From Thermincola carboxydiphila (GTDB lineage: Bacteria; Bacillota; Thermincolia; Thermincolales; UBA2595): DNA of 64,000 nucleotides. Shown piece by piece: positions 57,301 through 64,000 of the stretch. Position numbers and translations under genes: made by a program. Positions within the stretch are counted from its first letter, which is position 1; each line of letters opens with the position of its first letter. The stretch is taken from positions 78,595-142,594 of the forward strand of contig JAENYP010000011.1 of NCBI GenBank assembly GCA_016841725.1, given 5' to 3'. The notes beneath the pieces are model-generated. The model worked only from the letters and a program-made list of their open reading frames with translations, searched no databases and was not told the DNA's origin.

Positions 57301-57889
57301 TATAAAAACAAGAGTTGCAACTGTTGATTTGAATGGAATAACAATAGAGCTACAAACCAATAAATATAGGTTTAGAGACGGGCATGTACTTATAAATGTT
57401 AGAAGTTTCATGAATGCTTTTGGAATATCGGAAAGGTTCTTTACTTGGGACAAAATTCAAGGGACCGCTTCACTTCAGGTATTTTTGCCAAATTACGATG
57501 ACACGCATTGTAGTGAAACTTTAGACAGGAAAGAAATAAAACAACTTATAAATGACCTTAATACTGCAATAAAAGCTGCCGAAGATGCAGATATGTTTTA
57601 TGGTTCTATAAGTGAAGGAGCTACAGTGCTGGGTACATTAGGACGGATTTACAGTGTTACAAGTTATTTTACAATTGAATGGGATAATAGGACAACGACC
57701 AATGATTTAAAAAAGGCCCGAGATATATTAGACAACTATTATCATAGACCTGATATTGTTGCGGTTCAAATAGTAATACCATATTGGTATTCTTCAGAAA
57801 CAATTATTGGATACCAAAAACTGTTTTTAAAGGGGGGGCAATCAATACTAGATTATTTGGTTCATAAAATTAAAGATCAAAGTGAGTAG
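51326..57889 (+). CDS. Giant RHS/YD-repeat polymorphic toxin, N-terminus apparently lost
   Basis: 2187 residues. The first residues (VDIDNTLVESTEKGFVLENRANNFKVRFSG) match an internal point of related proteins. The TTG at 51326 has no Shine-Dalgarno and there is no signal peptide, so the 5' part seems deleted. A laminin-like fold, an FN3-like segment and DNFF-type entry (VDAATGNFFVMDTDLSFDAMGLPVEFTRFFNAR) lead to ~30 YD repeats. Then come a Gly/Asn-rich, Lys-rich linker (about residues 1670-1790) and the RHS core end (LYYLYDGLGSVTFMVKPDG ... FGYTGEMWDQESELLYLRARYYEPETGRFLSRD ... NNPVNYVDPSGRMW). The toxic tip (from about 1955) is AT-richer: a copper-amine-oxidase-N-like strand module and an unassigned helical domain. 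c-di-GMP-I riboswitch upstream. Confidence 0.88.
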   Translation: MVDIDNTLVESTEKGFVLENRANNFKVRFSGNSWDKPREMSGEMARETVRETSGTASREMLREKPGEQKLGQIQQKEHALAWRLMDSKESPARAVLNTIIYPDITDYTDLRYIIDGKTLKEEIILNDPEAPSEFKFALDIRHLDYTMRDDGSIDFTDPGTGDVIWNMPKPYMYDAAGKRSQAVTAEIGREYGLFGETVLTVKADPEWLAARNRAFPVVIDPTLQPGERFGRDTFISSKYPDTAYNDSEYLYVGDTAGFGDTMSFFYFRDIIREANATVTEATFSVYAAGGSPDSVDLYRVIPDVMWDYEVLTWNWWQTVSARGDTLGELVDSTAGPSSGWWNFDVLDLVQRWMEDPVKKNGGLALVPGSGSGYVKLISSNYGADDEPRSDTYNSKHPKLTYTYTLNPPQQPADFSLGIDRDTGEIRAYGSARDDARIYLSTGDGDNYTTSADSSGEWEIDGLTFEEGKYKTISMYYTYEIEWTDEEGETHTETITGDTTSQKFLVTRYSKGARMKRMAKFYYLDGTKDDLLREINEIDTELDMVVGDYVLIPDPKREKPYTGGEIITDPDEEYRLREKIRPLYANGDIVGSSVDAATGNFFVMDTDLSFDAMGLPVEFTRFFNAREPEIYRGPMGQNWYMGYDKMLVKYEDGSILATGGDGGGYFFRKSGSRYVSDDDVTEQLVKNGDGTYSVITKYDTVYHFNDDGMLDRVTDRNGNAVTMTYDGEGLLRQVTDAAGRTCTLYYDEMGRVIIIQDPEGRQVDYDYDNWGRLLQVIDPNGGAVKYEYGYVDEEGLAHDNYLVTKVTDPMGNVAVVNEYDSEGRVVRQTDAAGYTVSMDYDSGRTTYTDRNGNEFIYEFDSEYRVTSISGPDTADGTVYVNYAASAEDSKFTDTQTGGTVPGITEMSITDVSINEGTVTGEPDPVVTSASATRILAEYHYDGQGNRDTVTDAMGNMTQYDYDSRNNLTSVINADGKETTYVYDNDTYVTDIIDAMDNKTHLEYDGNGNLLKVTDAEGKTTTYTYYGSGQVKSVSDPAGKTVSYTYDSDGNAATVKDGRGYITHYRYDGISRLEEVEDPKGNSTYYEYDDNGNLLSERTPIGETVNSYNYNNYLTGTRDPEGNVTTFEYDARGLMVREKDPMGKYTRMGYDGNGSRIWTEDANGNRTEYRYDDLGRLRELTEPAGDTTTYSYDPNGNRTAVTDAKGETTHYEYDILNRLEAVNDPLGRQAAYTYDDLGNTLTYTDFDGTVTEYRYDSLSRVQQVIDHIGSATKFTYDPSGNRETVTNTLNQTYTYRYDGRNNLEKIIDPAGNITRFEYDEINNRTAMIDALGQRTTYEYDDMGRLVRVSDPLNRDTEIELDKNGNRLAVTDGSNNTTRFGYDANGRLEQVIDAKNNITRYKYDDVGNLVLFNDANNNATQYKYNEKNLLTEVINPLGQQTSYVYDQNGNITSKTDPNGNTVEYEYDELNRLLGAYYPDGSYVEYGYNDQGKREWMEDIYGTTWYDYDQMGRLTSVTNQDDITTEYDYNQLGQKTMVRYPDGKEVSYSYDNLNRLETVTDRLGKATTYKYDAIGRRTETVLPNGVVTSYDYDTANQLTGIASINPADKLLAKYEYTYDGDGNRITKLSAMTQPWHEEEIKQDNGKGNDPEFVPPGQQKSKKQRADLVYMLLKNDRGEGGKSKGNSGGSSGNNGGGNDNGSSGNNGGGNSGGINGNGNDKDKPDNGKDNGNDKDKANSGKDDVKVKNKDLDKEKREEKKEKTKEKNGYRKKGKYENRGKHLGWYKNGKIPSGAEEKVELTYYLNDVSDPLTQVLMTYNEEGNFDAAYTERIEVEALDDTRPESQDPLYYLYDGLGSVTFMVKPDGNKRDHYRYDEFGKPAPGNSKLSEDGRNVLHNTFGYTGEMWDQESELLYLRARYYEPETGRFLSRDSYEGNLQNPLSRHLYAYVGNNPVNYVDPSGRMWVNGVWIYDEIVNSRTEAGLRDLVENLGGKIQYNIKTRVATVDLNGITIELQTNKYRFRDGHVLINVRSFMNAFGISERFFTWDKIQGTASLQVFLPNYDDTHCSETLDRKEIKQLINDLNTAIKAAEDADMFYGSISEGATVLGTLGRIYSVTSYFTIEWDNRTTTNDLKKARDILDNYYHRPDIVAVQIVIPYWYSSETIIGYQKLFLKGGQSILDYLVHKIKDQSE

Positions 57890-57925
57890 ATTATAAGGAG
57901 GTACTAATATATTAAAGGTTATTTA

Positions 57926-58504
57926 TTGACAAATGTAAAAAAAGGTGATGTTTTCACTATTCTGAATTTGTTTTTATTATTTTTGGTCCTTATAATCGTA
58001 ACACTGTTTGTAATATCAGTGTACTTAGGCAATGAAGCTGAAAACTTTAAAGCTGCTAACGACAAATTTTTATATTATACCATATCGGATCTATTAAGGT
58101 ACATCGCAATAATGATTGGTTCAGTTGCACTGGGCATAAAGTCAATCCAGTTATTAAAGAAAGGAGATTCGAAAATTATAGTATTTATTTTATTGGCAAT
58201 ATCTTTAGCGGGATTTATATTACCGATAAACGTAATGACTGTTGCGATAAGAGACTTGAATAGTAATGTCCCTATACAAAAAGAAGGGATTGTTATCACA
58301 AAAGACTATATGATTCTTGGTAGGGGGGCAAAAGAATACTACATTTACCTAGATAATGATGATGATTATTTTGTAATGAAAGGAGACCTTTCTAGCAATG
58401 GTTATGAGAAAGTTAATAAAGGCGATAAAGTAAGGGTGTGGCATGGCACATATTCTAGAAAAACATATCTTATAGAAGTTTTAAATTCCGATACACAGAC
58501 TTAA
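57926..58504 (+). CDS. Candidate immunity membrane protein for the RHS toxin tip
   Basis: 192 residues starting TTG 57926; an upstream in-frame ATT at 57911 fits the strong AAGGAGGTACT better, so the start is uncertain. Helices near LNLFLLFLVLIIVTLFVISVYL, IAIMIGSVALGIKSI and IIVFILLAISLAGFILPINVMTVAI, then a beta-rich domain (KEYYIYLDNDDDYFVMKGDLSS ... YEKVNKGDKVRVWHG). Low-GC like the toxin tip, directly downstream of it: the typical place for an immunity gene. No homology recognised. Confidence 0.7.
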   Translation: MTNVKKGDVFTILNLFLLFLVLIIVTLFVISVYLGNEAENFKAANDKFLYYTISDLLRYIAIMIGSVALGIKSIQLLKKGDSKIIVFILLAISLAGFILPINVMTVAIRDLNSNVPIQKEGIVITKDYMILGRGAKEYYIYLDNDDDYFVMKGDLSSNGYEKVNKGDKVRVWHGTYSRKTYLIEVLNSDTQT

Positions 58505-58511
58505 AATACAA

Positions 58512-58600
58512 GATGTTATCCAGGAGTTAGCGCCGCTAAAACTCCGATTGAAAAGCGGGAGTTTTAGCGGCGGTTAGTTGTCGGGCAAGAAAGAGAAGAG
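58512..58600 (+). repeat. Cassette-boundary repeat, copy 1
   Basis: GTTATCCAGGAGTT-AGCGCCGC ... hairpin CCGCTAAAACTCC / GGGAGTTTTAGCGG ... TTAGTTGTCGGGCAAGAA. A second copy lies at 60480-60545 and a shortened one at 61636. Each precedes a displaced RHS linker. Confidence 0.75.
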
Positions 58601-59734
58601 AAAAAAGAAAAGGCCAAAGCTAAAAAGGGCTATCGCAAGAAAGGCAAGTATGAAAACCGGGGCAAACACAGGTTGGTATAAGAATGGTAAGATACCCCAG
58701 GGACCGGAAAGTGAAAAAGTAGAGCTTACATATTATTTGAATGATGTGTCAGACCCGTTTATACAGGTATTGATGACCTACAACCAGGAAGGCAATTTTG
58801 ATGCCGCCTATATATACGGGTTAGAGCGTATCGAAGTAAAGGCATTGGATGAGACCAGGCCGGAATCCCAGGATCCGCTGTACTACCTCTATGACGGGCT
58901 GGGCAGTGTCACCTTTATGGTGAAGCCTGACGGGAATAAGCGTGATCACTACCGTTATGATGAGTTCAGCAAACCAGCGCCGGGGAACAGTAAGCTGTCA
59001 GAGGACGGCAAAAATGTGCTGCATAACACCTTTGGCTATACAGGTGAGAAGTGGGATCAGGAGAGTGAGCTGCTGTACCTGCGGGCAAGGTATTATGAGC
59101 CGGAGACGGGGAGGTTCCTGAGCAGGGATAGTTATGAGGGGAATCTGCAGAACCCGCTGAGCAGGCATTTGTATGCATATGTAGGGAATAATCCGGTGAA
59201 TTATGTGGATCCGACAGGGAATACCAGGCTCTTTATAAATGGCAGAGAAATCATAAGCGGGTTCACCGTCCTAGGGGGACATTCTATTGCAGACCCACAG
59301 TTGTTAGCATCGAATTTCAATCTTAATGCTGTTCAACAGAGAGATATATTCGGGCTTTTAACTAATAAATGGGATATTTATAGGAGCGTTCAATATAAAA
59401 AAGAGTACGTTGCTGCGCTTGACCAGATTTCAATTCGTCAATTTGCGAACGACTGGGGTATTTTCCTTGAATATAGTAAATTTGAAAATGCTATTTATCT
59501 TGGGGCTAAACCTCAGGGGACGACTGGAAATATGCAAGTTAGTGATGATTTAATAAATTTTATTGCAGATTATGAAGTAATGGTGATGCAACGCATGAAC
59601 AAATAAGAGAAGCCTTCCTGATGTGGAGAAATGTCAATGGAGAATTTTCATTAGGGGTCTTTAGGCGGAGTTATAACGAGGCTGAAATTTTTATTAAAGG
59701 AGATTATGGTAGAGACTATCCCAATACACCGTAG
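58578..59734 (+). pseudogene. Displaced RHS C-terminal cassette 2 (alternative toxin tip)
   Basis: Repeats the RHS gene from the Lys-rich linker to the core end (TGWYKNGKIPQ, LYYLYDGLGSVTFMVKPDGN, FGYTGEKWDQESELLYLRARYYEPETGRFLSRD, NNPVNYVDPTGN) with few changes, then has a different tip (TRLFINGREIISGFTVLGGHSIADPQLLA ... ). It has a 2-nt deletion in the linker and a frameshift near 59595: the sequence continues in another frame as REAFLMWRNVNGEFSLGVFRR to a stop at 59732. No start of its own. It can serve as a donor for tip exchange with the main gene by recombination in the shared core. Confidence 0.8.
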
Positions 59735-59792
59735 AAAGGACAATTGGTCGGATAATTATTAAAGTAATCGCTTATTTAGAGGGGGAATCAAC

Positions 59793-60290
59793 GTGAAACA
59801 CTTTTTCATATCTATCATAATCTTGACTATGTTAATAATAGTTGGATGCAGTCAAAAGCAAGATGGTTTAAACGGTAAAAATAATGTAAACAATTATAAT
59901 TCTAGTGAGGAATTTTACGGAGAATGGTTGATTAAAAGGGATATTCCTGTTGGCACAGTTTCCATCTACAGCAGAACCGACATTGATAGTATGATAGGTA
60001 AAAGGATAACCTATTCAAAAGACATAGCTAAATATTCAAATAAAAAATGTAAAAAGCCATTTTATAAAAAATTGACCATATCTCAACAGAAAATTACTTA
60101 TATGCTTCGCACAACTTATGAATCAATTGGAATAAAAGAACAAAGTCCACCAACGATGGTAGAAGTTTATATGGACGAACAATATAGTAAATCATGGGGT
60201 GTTATTGGCGATAGATTTTTTATCAAAGATAAAAATACTTTAATTATTGAGAAGAATGGACTATTCTTAGAACTTAAAAGAATTAAATAA
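59793..60290 (+). CDS. Lipoprotein, probable immunity partner of cassette 2
   Basis: 165 residues with lipobox ILTMLIIVGC. Asn-rich linker after the Cys, then a compact domain (FYGEWLIKRDIPVGTVSIYSRTDIDSMIGKRITYSKD ... QKITYMLRTTYESIG ... DRFFIKDKNTLIIEKNGLFLELKRIK) with a strand-rich end resembling small extracellular binding proteins. Very AT-rich. Start GTG 59793, after GAGGGGGAAT. Position after the cassette 2 tip fits an immunity or accessory role; not recognised otherwise. Confidence 0.6.
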   Translation: MKHFFISIIILTMLIIVGCSQKQDGLNGKNNVNNYNSSEEFYGEWLIKRDIPVGTVSIYSRTDIDSMIGKRITYSKDIAKYSNKKCKKPFYKKLTISQQKITYMLRTTYESIGIKEQSPPTMVEVYMDEQYSKSWGVIGDRFFIKDKNTLIIEKNGLFLELKRIK

Positions 60291-61136
60291 TTCTGACCAC
60301 TTTACAATAGCTGAATGCAATTAACGACAATGGTAGCACCAAAGGTAATTCTGATAAATAGGACGTATTGAGATAAAGTTAATAATGGTAAAGATAGCAG
60401 CAAATCAAAGAATAAAGATATCGATAAACAGATTCTTGATACAGGTGGGATTTTATCCCCACCTGTATCTTAGAAGACGTTATCCAGGAGTTTAGCACCG
60501 CTTAACTGGGAGTTTTAGCGGCGGTTAGCTATCGGGCAAGAAGGATAGAGAAGAGAAAAAAGAGAAGGCCAAGGCTAAAAATGGCTACCGCAAGAAAGGC
60601 AAGTACGAAAACCGGGGCAAACACCTGGGCTGGTATAAGAATGGGAAGATACCTCAGGTGACCTGCTCCCCAAAAGGTATCCCAACTCAAAAGCGAGTCC
60701 GGATGGTAATTGAGGGTCCCCCAGAGATTGGACTACTAACAGGGGTCAGGTCGTTAGAACAGACGATTTCAAAGTTTTCAATGAACACTTTGATGACTAT
60801 TGGATTTTATTGATTATGCAGAAGATGCAGGAATTGCATTCTGGGATAAGTTATCTGGTAATGCAGAAGAAAAACGTCAGATTAGGATTAATGCCTGAAA
60901 TAAGGTGAGATGTGGGATGAGCAAAGCGATAAGAATTCAGTGGGATAAATATATGACTGATGGTTTCTCACAATAATTATTCTCTCGTTAATCATTTTTC
61001 CTAAGCACTGGTTGTTTTATACGGCAACTTCTGTGTTTATATTGGCAGCCACGCTATTTACTTTGATTTATTACTTTATGTATCCTAACGTTGTTTTTGA
61101 ATTATTTGACCCTACATACCTGCAGGGACAAAAATA
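60291..61136 (+). pseudogene. Remnants of cassette 3 and a membrane protein fragment
   Basis: After 60480 a boundary repeat and the RHS linker reappear (YRKKGKYENRGKHLGWYKNGKIPQ), then the core homology is cut. Frames at 60760-60895 read FNEHFDDYW, YAEDAGIAFWDKLSGNAEEKRQIRI in two registers, a decayed tip. 60962-61136 reads IIILSLIIFPKHWLFYTATSVFILAATLFTLIYYFMYP and then a TAA, with no start: fragment of an immunity-like membrane protein. No intact gene in this 870-bp stretch. Confidence 0.6.
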
Positions 61137-61160
61137 ATCAATAGACACAGAGGTGATAAA

Positions 61161-61628
61161 GTGAAAAAACTAATTTTTATTGGTATTGGTGCAATTGTGT
61201 TAATCACCTCTATTTTAGCTTATGGTTTCTACTTGCAAAGTATTGATACAAGATACGCAATTATGTATTCTCAAGTTTTTGGCAGTTGTGATATAAATAA
61301 AGTCGATAAATATCTTAATGAAGAAACAATAATTTCCTATAATGGTGTATCTAAGTCGTATAAAGAAATAAGAGGAAATGTCATTAATGCTTTTAAGAAT
61401 AAGAAGTATGAAATGGTGGAGAACAGTTTGTATGGGAGCGGAAATAGCAGTTTTTTTAGCCGAACTCATCTGGTAAATATCCAATCATATGTGGATGATA
61501 GTAATAAGAGTTTCGAAGTGCCAATAATAATGGGAATTGAAATCAAAGGGATAAATAAATTTTCAGTAAAATCACTAAGCAGTCATCATGATTTTTTTGG
61601 ATATTTATTTTTTGGAATTGACAAATAA
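61161..61628 (+). CDS. Small membrane-anchored protein, possible orphan immunity
   Basis: 155 residues; GTG 61161 after AGAGGTGAT. N-terminal membrane helix (KKLIFIGIGAIVLITSILAYGFYL), then a domain SIDTRYAIMYSQVFGSCDINKVDKYLNEETIISYNGVSKSYKEIRGNVINAFKNKKYEMVENSLYGSG, which looks like the NTF2-like fold of small anchored immunity proteins. AT-rich. It follows cassette 3 and precedes a fourth linker fragment (61636-61690), so it belongs to the displaced-cassette train. Confidence 0.6.
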   Translation: MKKLIFIGIGAIVLITSILAYGFYLQSIDTRYAIMYSQVFGSCDINKVDKYLNEETIISYNGVSKSYKEIRGNVINAFKNKKYEMVENSLYGSGNSSFFSRTHLVNIQSYVDDSNKSFEVPIIMGIEIKGINKFSVKSLSSHHDFFGYLFFGIDK

Positions 61629-61691
61629 TCACTCGGTTACTGTCTGGCAAGAAAAAAGAAAAGTTAAGGCCAAAAACGGCTTGCGCAACGA

Positions 61692-61729
61692 AAAAAGCAG
61701 CCCAACCCTGCTAAAGGAAGCTGCTTTTT
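61692..61729. terminator. Bidirectional terminator at the end of the RHS region
   Basis: AAAAAGCAGC (61692-61701) and GCTGCTTTTT (61720-61729), perfect arms with A/T tracts on both sides; serves the + cassette train and the - transporter gene. Confidence 0.8.
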
Positions 61730-61792
61730 CCTCATAATCCTATGACCGCTCACCATGTGCGGGAGTTGTACCATAACCGGGGTGTTCCGCCT

Positions 61793-63031
61793 TTATGCTG
61801 AAGCGTGCCCGCAGCACGCCTGCCCGCTGCACGCGTTCCCACATCTATTGTGATAACCGGCTTTTTTCCTATACAACATTAGCAGGGCCGCTGCTCCAAT
61901 ATCCAGGAATGTCGAAAGAGCAAACATTATATGATAACCGTGAGAGTAGTCGGCTATAAAGCCTCCCATATAGGAACCGGCTGCCGCCCCCAGCTGATGC
62001 ATCAAAAACAGGGCCCCCAGGACCGTACCTGTGTTTACGGGGCTGAAATATTCGGTGCCCAGGTTGGTTATCAGGGGCACTGTTGAGGTCCAGGTTACTC
62101 CGATGATTATGGCAAATATCAGCAGCACGGTATCTGAAAGGCTCCCGAGCATTAACCACATGGCTCCCCCGCGAATTATGAACAGCAGGGCTGTCAGTAT
62201 CCGCTTGGGAAAATAATTAGTCAGATACCCTGCTGCCATGGTGCCGATAATACTGATTCCCCCGATGAGAGCAAGGATGCCCGAGGCCCGGTTGAAGCTG
62301 AACCCCATGTCTGTGGCAAAAGGGATCAAATGAGTGGCCACAAAGGAAAAGCCAAACCCACAGATCATAAAGGAAATGCCGTAAACCCAAAATGACGGGG
62401 TGGTAAAGATTTGCCGCAGACCTTTATACCGCTGCTTGGGGCAGTTCCTGGTTTTGGCGGCGGGGGCAGTTTTGTAGTTACCTTTATTCCACAATAGTAC
62501 CACAACAAAAGCCAGGGAAAACAGGGACGCCAGAGCAAGGAACCTATACCCGTTGTATGGTCCCTGAGTAGATACAAAATAGGAAACTGCAGGGATCATG
62601 ACAAGCTGGCCTATGGACACAGAAGCTGTGGCAGCACTGACTGCCAGAGTGCTTTTTGATGTAAACCATCCCTTGATCAATGAAATCCCGGCTACCAGTG
62701 ATGTACTCCCGGCTCCGAAAGCCAGCAGAAGGCCATATACCAGGTACAGAAGCCAAACTGTCTTCACACTGCTAAGAATTATGAAGGAGACTCCCAGTAC
62801 TGCCAACCCTGCTGTAATTACCCGTCTGGGCCCCATGGTATCTGCCAGCCTTCCCATTAACAACTGGAAGAAACCAAATCCCAGTTCAAAGGATGACTGG
62901 GCCAGTGACAGGCTGCTTCGGCTGGCCTGCAGAATATCCTGCAGGGACTTGAAAAACACGCCATAGGACAGCCTTGCTCCGGCGTTTACCATGATCATAA
63001 TACAGCAGATTAAAAGCACCAGCCATTTCAT
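61793..63031 (-). CDS. MFS transporter (oxalate/formate-antiporter-like)
   Basis: Twelve-helix major facilitator: MKWLVLLICCIMIMVNAGARLSYGVFFKSLQDIL, GRLADTMGPRRVITAG (the loop 2-3 motif), GSTSLVAGISLIKGWFTSKSTLAVSAATASVSIGQLVMIP, and GRSI-type second-half helices (FNRASGILALIGGISIIGTMAAGYLTNYFPKR). The C-terminus is Cys/His-rich (CGNACSGQACCGHASA), unusual and possibly metal-binding. ATG 63031 gives a normal MFS start but has a weak Shine-Dalgarno; the frame extends to TTG 63076, and a good GGAGG lies at about 63073, so the start is uncertain. Confidence 0.85.
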   Translation of the reverse strand: MKWLVLLICCIMIMVNAGARLSYGVFFKSLQDILQASRSSLSLAQSSFELGFGFFQLLMGRLADTMGPRRVITAGLAVLGVSFIILSSVKTVWLLYLVYGLLLAFGAGSTSLVAGISLIKGWFTSKSTLAVSAATASVSIGQLVMIPAVSYFVSTQGPYNGYRFLALASLFSLAFVVVLLWNKGNYKTAPAAKTRNCPKQRYKGLRQIFTTPSFWVYGISFMICGFGFSFVATHLIPFATDMGFSFNRASGILALIGGISIIGTMAAGYLTNYFPKRILTALLFIIRGGAMWLMLGSLSDTVLLIFAIIIGVTWTSTVPLITNLGTEYFSPVNTGTVLGALFLMHQLGAAAGSYMGGFIADYSHGYHIMFALSTFLDIGAAALLMLYRKKAGYHNRCGNACSGQACCGHASA

Positions 63032-63080
63032 ATTTGATTCTTTGGCTTCAATAGCTGGGATGGTGACCACCTCCAAATAA

Positions 63081-63108
63081 AAAAGGGAGCCGTTTTAAGC
63101 TCCCTTTT
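63081..63108 (-). terminator. Terminator between the DUF2680 and MFS genes
   Basis: AAAAGGGAGC (63081-63090) and GCTCCCTTTT (63099-63108), perfect 10-bp arms. Confidence 0.8.
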
Positions 63109-63115
63109 GAATGAA

Positions 63116-63505
63116 TTAGATAGCCTGTCCGGTGGGAGCTGCGCCATAGCCGCCGCCATAGCCGCCCATCATGCCCCCATAACCGGCACCCATACCGTAA
63201 CCGCCCATCATGCCCCCATAACCGCCCGTGCCTCCGCCGCAATTGAAGCCGGGGCCAATGTTACCACCGTTTTCTTCCTGGTATTCGGCAGCGCGGTCGA
63301 TGTTGTCCTTCAGTGCAGTTCCCTGTTCCTTGGTAATCTCACCTGAATCTACGTATTTTTGCACTATTTCCTTTCTTAGCTCTGCAATTTTGCTGTACAG
63401 GTCACTAATCTCCTCTTTCTGAGTATCAGAGATTCCGGCAAATGCAGGTATTGCCAGAGCTGCAACCAAAGCCGCGGTAACCATTACTGTAAATAACTTC
63501 TTCAT
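63116..63505 (-). CDS. Secreted Gly/Met-rich DUF2680 (YckD-like) protein
   Basis: 129 residues. Signal peptide KKLFTVMVTAALVAALAIPAFAG, then the DUF2680 helical hairpin (QKEEISDLYSKIAELRKEIVQKYVDSGEITKEQGTALKDNIDRAA), and a C-terminal tail of GGYGGMMGGYG-type repeats with a single Cys. Exported; function of the family is not established. GGAGGGC precedes the ATG at 63505. Its upstream region holds the fifth TACTA-N7-TAGTA dyad. Confidence 0.85.
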   Translation of the reverse strand: MKKLFTVMVTAALVAALAIPAFAGISDTQKEEISDLYSKIAELRKEIVQKYVDSGEITKEQGTALKDNIDRAAEYQEENGGNIGPGFNCGGGTGGYGGMMGGYGMGAGYGGMMGGYGGGYGAAPTGQAI

Positions 63506-63604
63506 AATGAAGCCCTCCTTTAAATGTGTTTTTTCTTTATGTTCATATTATATAAGGTAATTTTGACCGAACAGTGATAAGAATGTGAAGAAACTGTGAA
63601 ATAT

Positions 63605-63621
63605 TACTATGCTGCATAGTA
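63605..63621. promoter_or_regulatory. TACTA-N7-TAGTA dyad, copy 5
   Basis: TACTA-TGCTGCA-TAGTA, extended to TTACTATGC-T-GCATAGTAA (63604-63622), in the 252-bp divergent gap between the DUF2680 and DUF1540 genes; no other feature is evident there. Confidence 0.55.
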
Positions 63622-63757
63622 AATATTGAAACCCATATTTAAAGAATCGTGAAGAGGGTCTTCATCAAAATTTTAATGAATTATCTTTTATAATCCGGGG
63701 GAATAATAATTTTGCATGACCTATAATTTTCACTTTGGTTAAAAGGAGGTGAAGAGT

Positions 63758-63907
63758 TTGCCTGATATCAAGTGTTCAGTTACCGAGTGTGAGTATAACA
63801 GCAATATCAAGTGTGGTGCTCCGATGATCCAGGTGGACCATAACAATGTTCCCCAGTCAAACAATTCAGATGAAACTAAGTGTGAAACCTTCAGGGCCAA
63901 AGGCTAA
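63758..63907 (+). CDS. DUF1540 small Cys protein
   Basis: 49 residues from TTG 63758, after AAAAGGAGGTGAAG. CSVTECEYNSNIKCGAPMIQV ... DETKCETFRAKG shows the DUF1540 pattern: four Cys (C-x4-C, C-x-A, T-K-C-x-T-F). Common in clostridia and related sporeformers; probably binds a metal. Function unknown. Followed by a strong terminator and a group II intron. Confidence 0.88.
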   Translation: MPDIKCSVTECEYNSNIKCGAPMIQVDHNNVPQSNNSDETKCETFRAKG

Positions 63908-63911
63908 CCGG

Positions 63912-63944
63912 AAAACCTCCCATTTTAAAACTGGGAGGTTTTCA
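63912..63944 (+). terminator. Terminator after the DUF1540 gene
   Basis: AAAACCTCCC (63912-63921) and GGGAGGTTTT (63933-63942), perfect 10-bp arms. Confidence 0.9.
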
Positions 63945-63951
63945 CTTATGT

Positions 63952-64000
63952 GTGCGCCCAGCATGGGCGCAGTCTAACGGGTGCAAGTCCCGAGTGCGGG
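63952..64000 (+). mobile_element. 5' end of a group II intron (cut by window end)
   Basis: Starts GTGCGCCCAG (GUGYG rule, as in Ll.LtrB), followed by the domain I hairpin TGCGCCC-AGCA-TGGGCGCA and the GTCTAACGGGTGCAAGTCCCGAG block common in bacterial group II introns. Begins 10 nt after a terminator stem, an insertion habit of class C introns. GTGTG at 63950 is an alternative 5' base. Confidence 0.8.

Overview
The window reads as a chromosomal segment of an anaerobic, probably spore-forming Bacillota (Firmicutes), most like the Peptococcaceae / Desulfotomaculum / Thermincola group. The evidence is the mix of YhaM, CsoR, DUF1540, DUF2680, LysM and SLH-domain proteins and c-di-GMP-I riboswitches with multihaem c-type cytochromes, an NrfD-type quinone module and selenocysteine decoding. 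This is inference from gene content; no taxonomic marker gene is present.

Layout. 1-3 kb: ARPP-1-like protein (cut by the window edge), a trigger-factor-like mini-ORF, YhaM and a lipoprotein nuclease. 3-6 kb: an XRE/ImmA-PIN toxin-antitoxin-like pair and a tyrosine recombinase. 6-11 kb: a broken DUF6492 gene, a GT11 fucosyltransferase, then a c-di-GMP-I riboswitch followed by a CARDB remnant and a secreted transglutaminase-like protein. 11-19 kb: a respiration locus with small membrane proteins, a histidine kinase/response regulator pair, a membrane tetrahaem cytochrome, a four-cluster ferredoxin subunit, an NrfD-like subunit, two small membrane proteins and an opposing decahaem cytochrome. 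19-28 kb: a giant subtilase with propeller-like, FN3 and SLH domains. 28-34 kb: KamA-like radical SAM, truncated NifU-like, LysM, 2TM protein, PaaX-like regulator, MBL-fold, LysR and thioesterase genes. 34.8-36.5 kb: an enoyl-CoA hydratase with an in-frame TGA and a DUF5714 protein with an in-frame TGA followed by a textbook bacterial SECIS. 36.7-41.5 kb: HEPN/CBS protein, nitroreductase, CsoR, a damaged CopA, and a His-rich/HMA copper-binding protein. 42-46 kb: two IS200/IS605-type tnpB elements, one intact and one internally deleted, plus an orphan element end. 43.8-51 kb: a cluster sharing a palindromic operator (TACTA-N7-TAGTA): membrane protein, lipoprotein, an apparently circularly permuted substrate-binding protein, two radical SAM enzymes, an Lgt homologue and an OsmC protein. 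51-61.7 kb: a second c-di-GMP-I riboswitch, a giant RHS/YD-repeat polymorphic toxin, its candidate immunity gene and a train of displaced C-terminal cassettes. 61.8-64 kb: MFS transporter, DUF2680 and DUF1540 proteins, and the 5' end of a group II intron just after a terminator.

How the parts work together. The 11-19 kb block looks like a two-component-controlled electron-transfer route from menaquinone to multihaem cytochromes with no obvious terminal reductase. The two riboswitches place two large surface/secreted protein loci under c-di-GMP control, and both loci look deleted just downstream of the switch. The copper block is governed by CsoR with a recognisable operator. Broken genes are frequent (DUF6492, CARDB, NifU, HTH, copA, tnpB, RHS cassettes), so the in-frame TGA of the enoyl-CoA hydratase is ambiguous. 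The DUF5714 TGA is not, because its SECIS matches the loop sequence and the distance of E. coli fdhF. The strongest candidates for something undescribed are the Sec-containing DUF5714 protein, the operator-defined 43.8-51 kb cluster, and the permuted binding protein.
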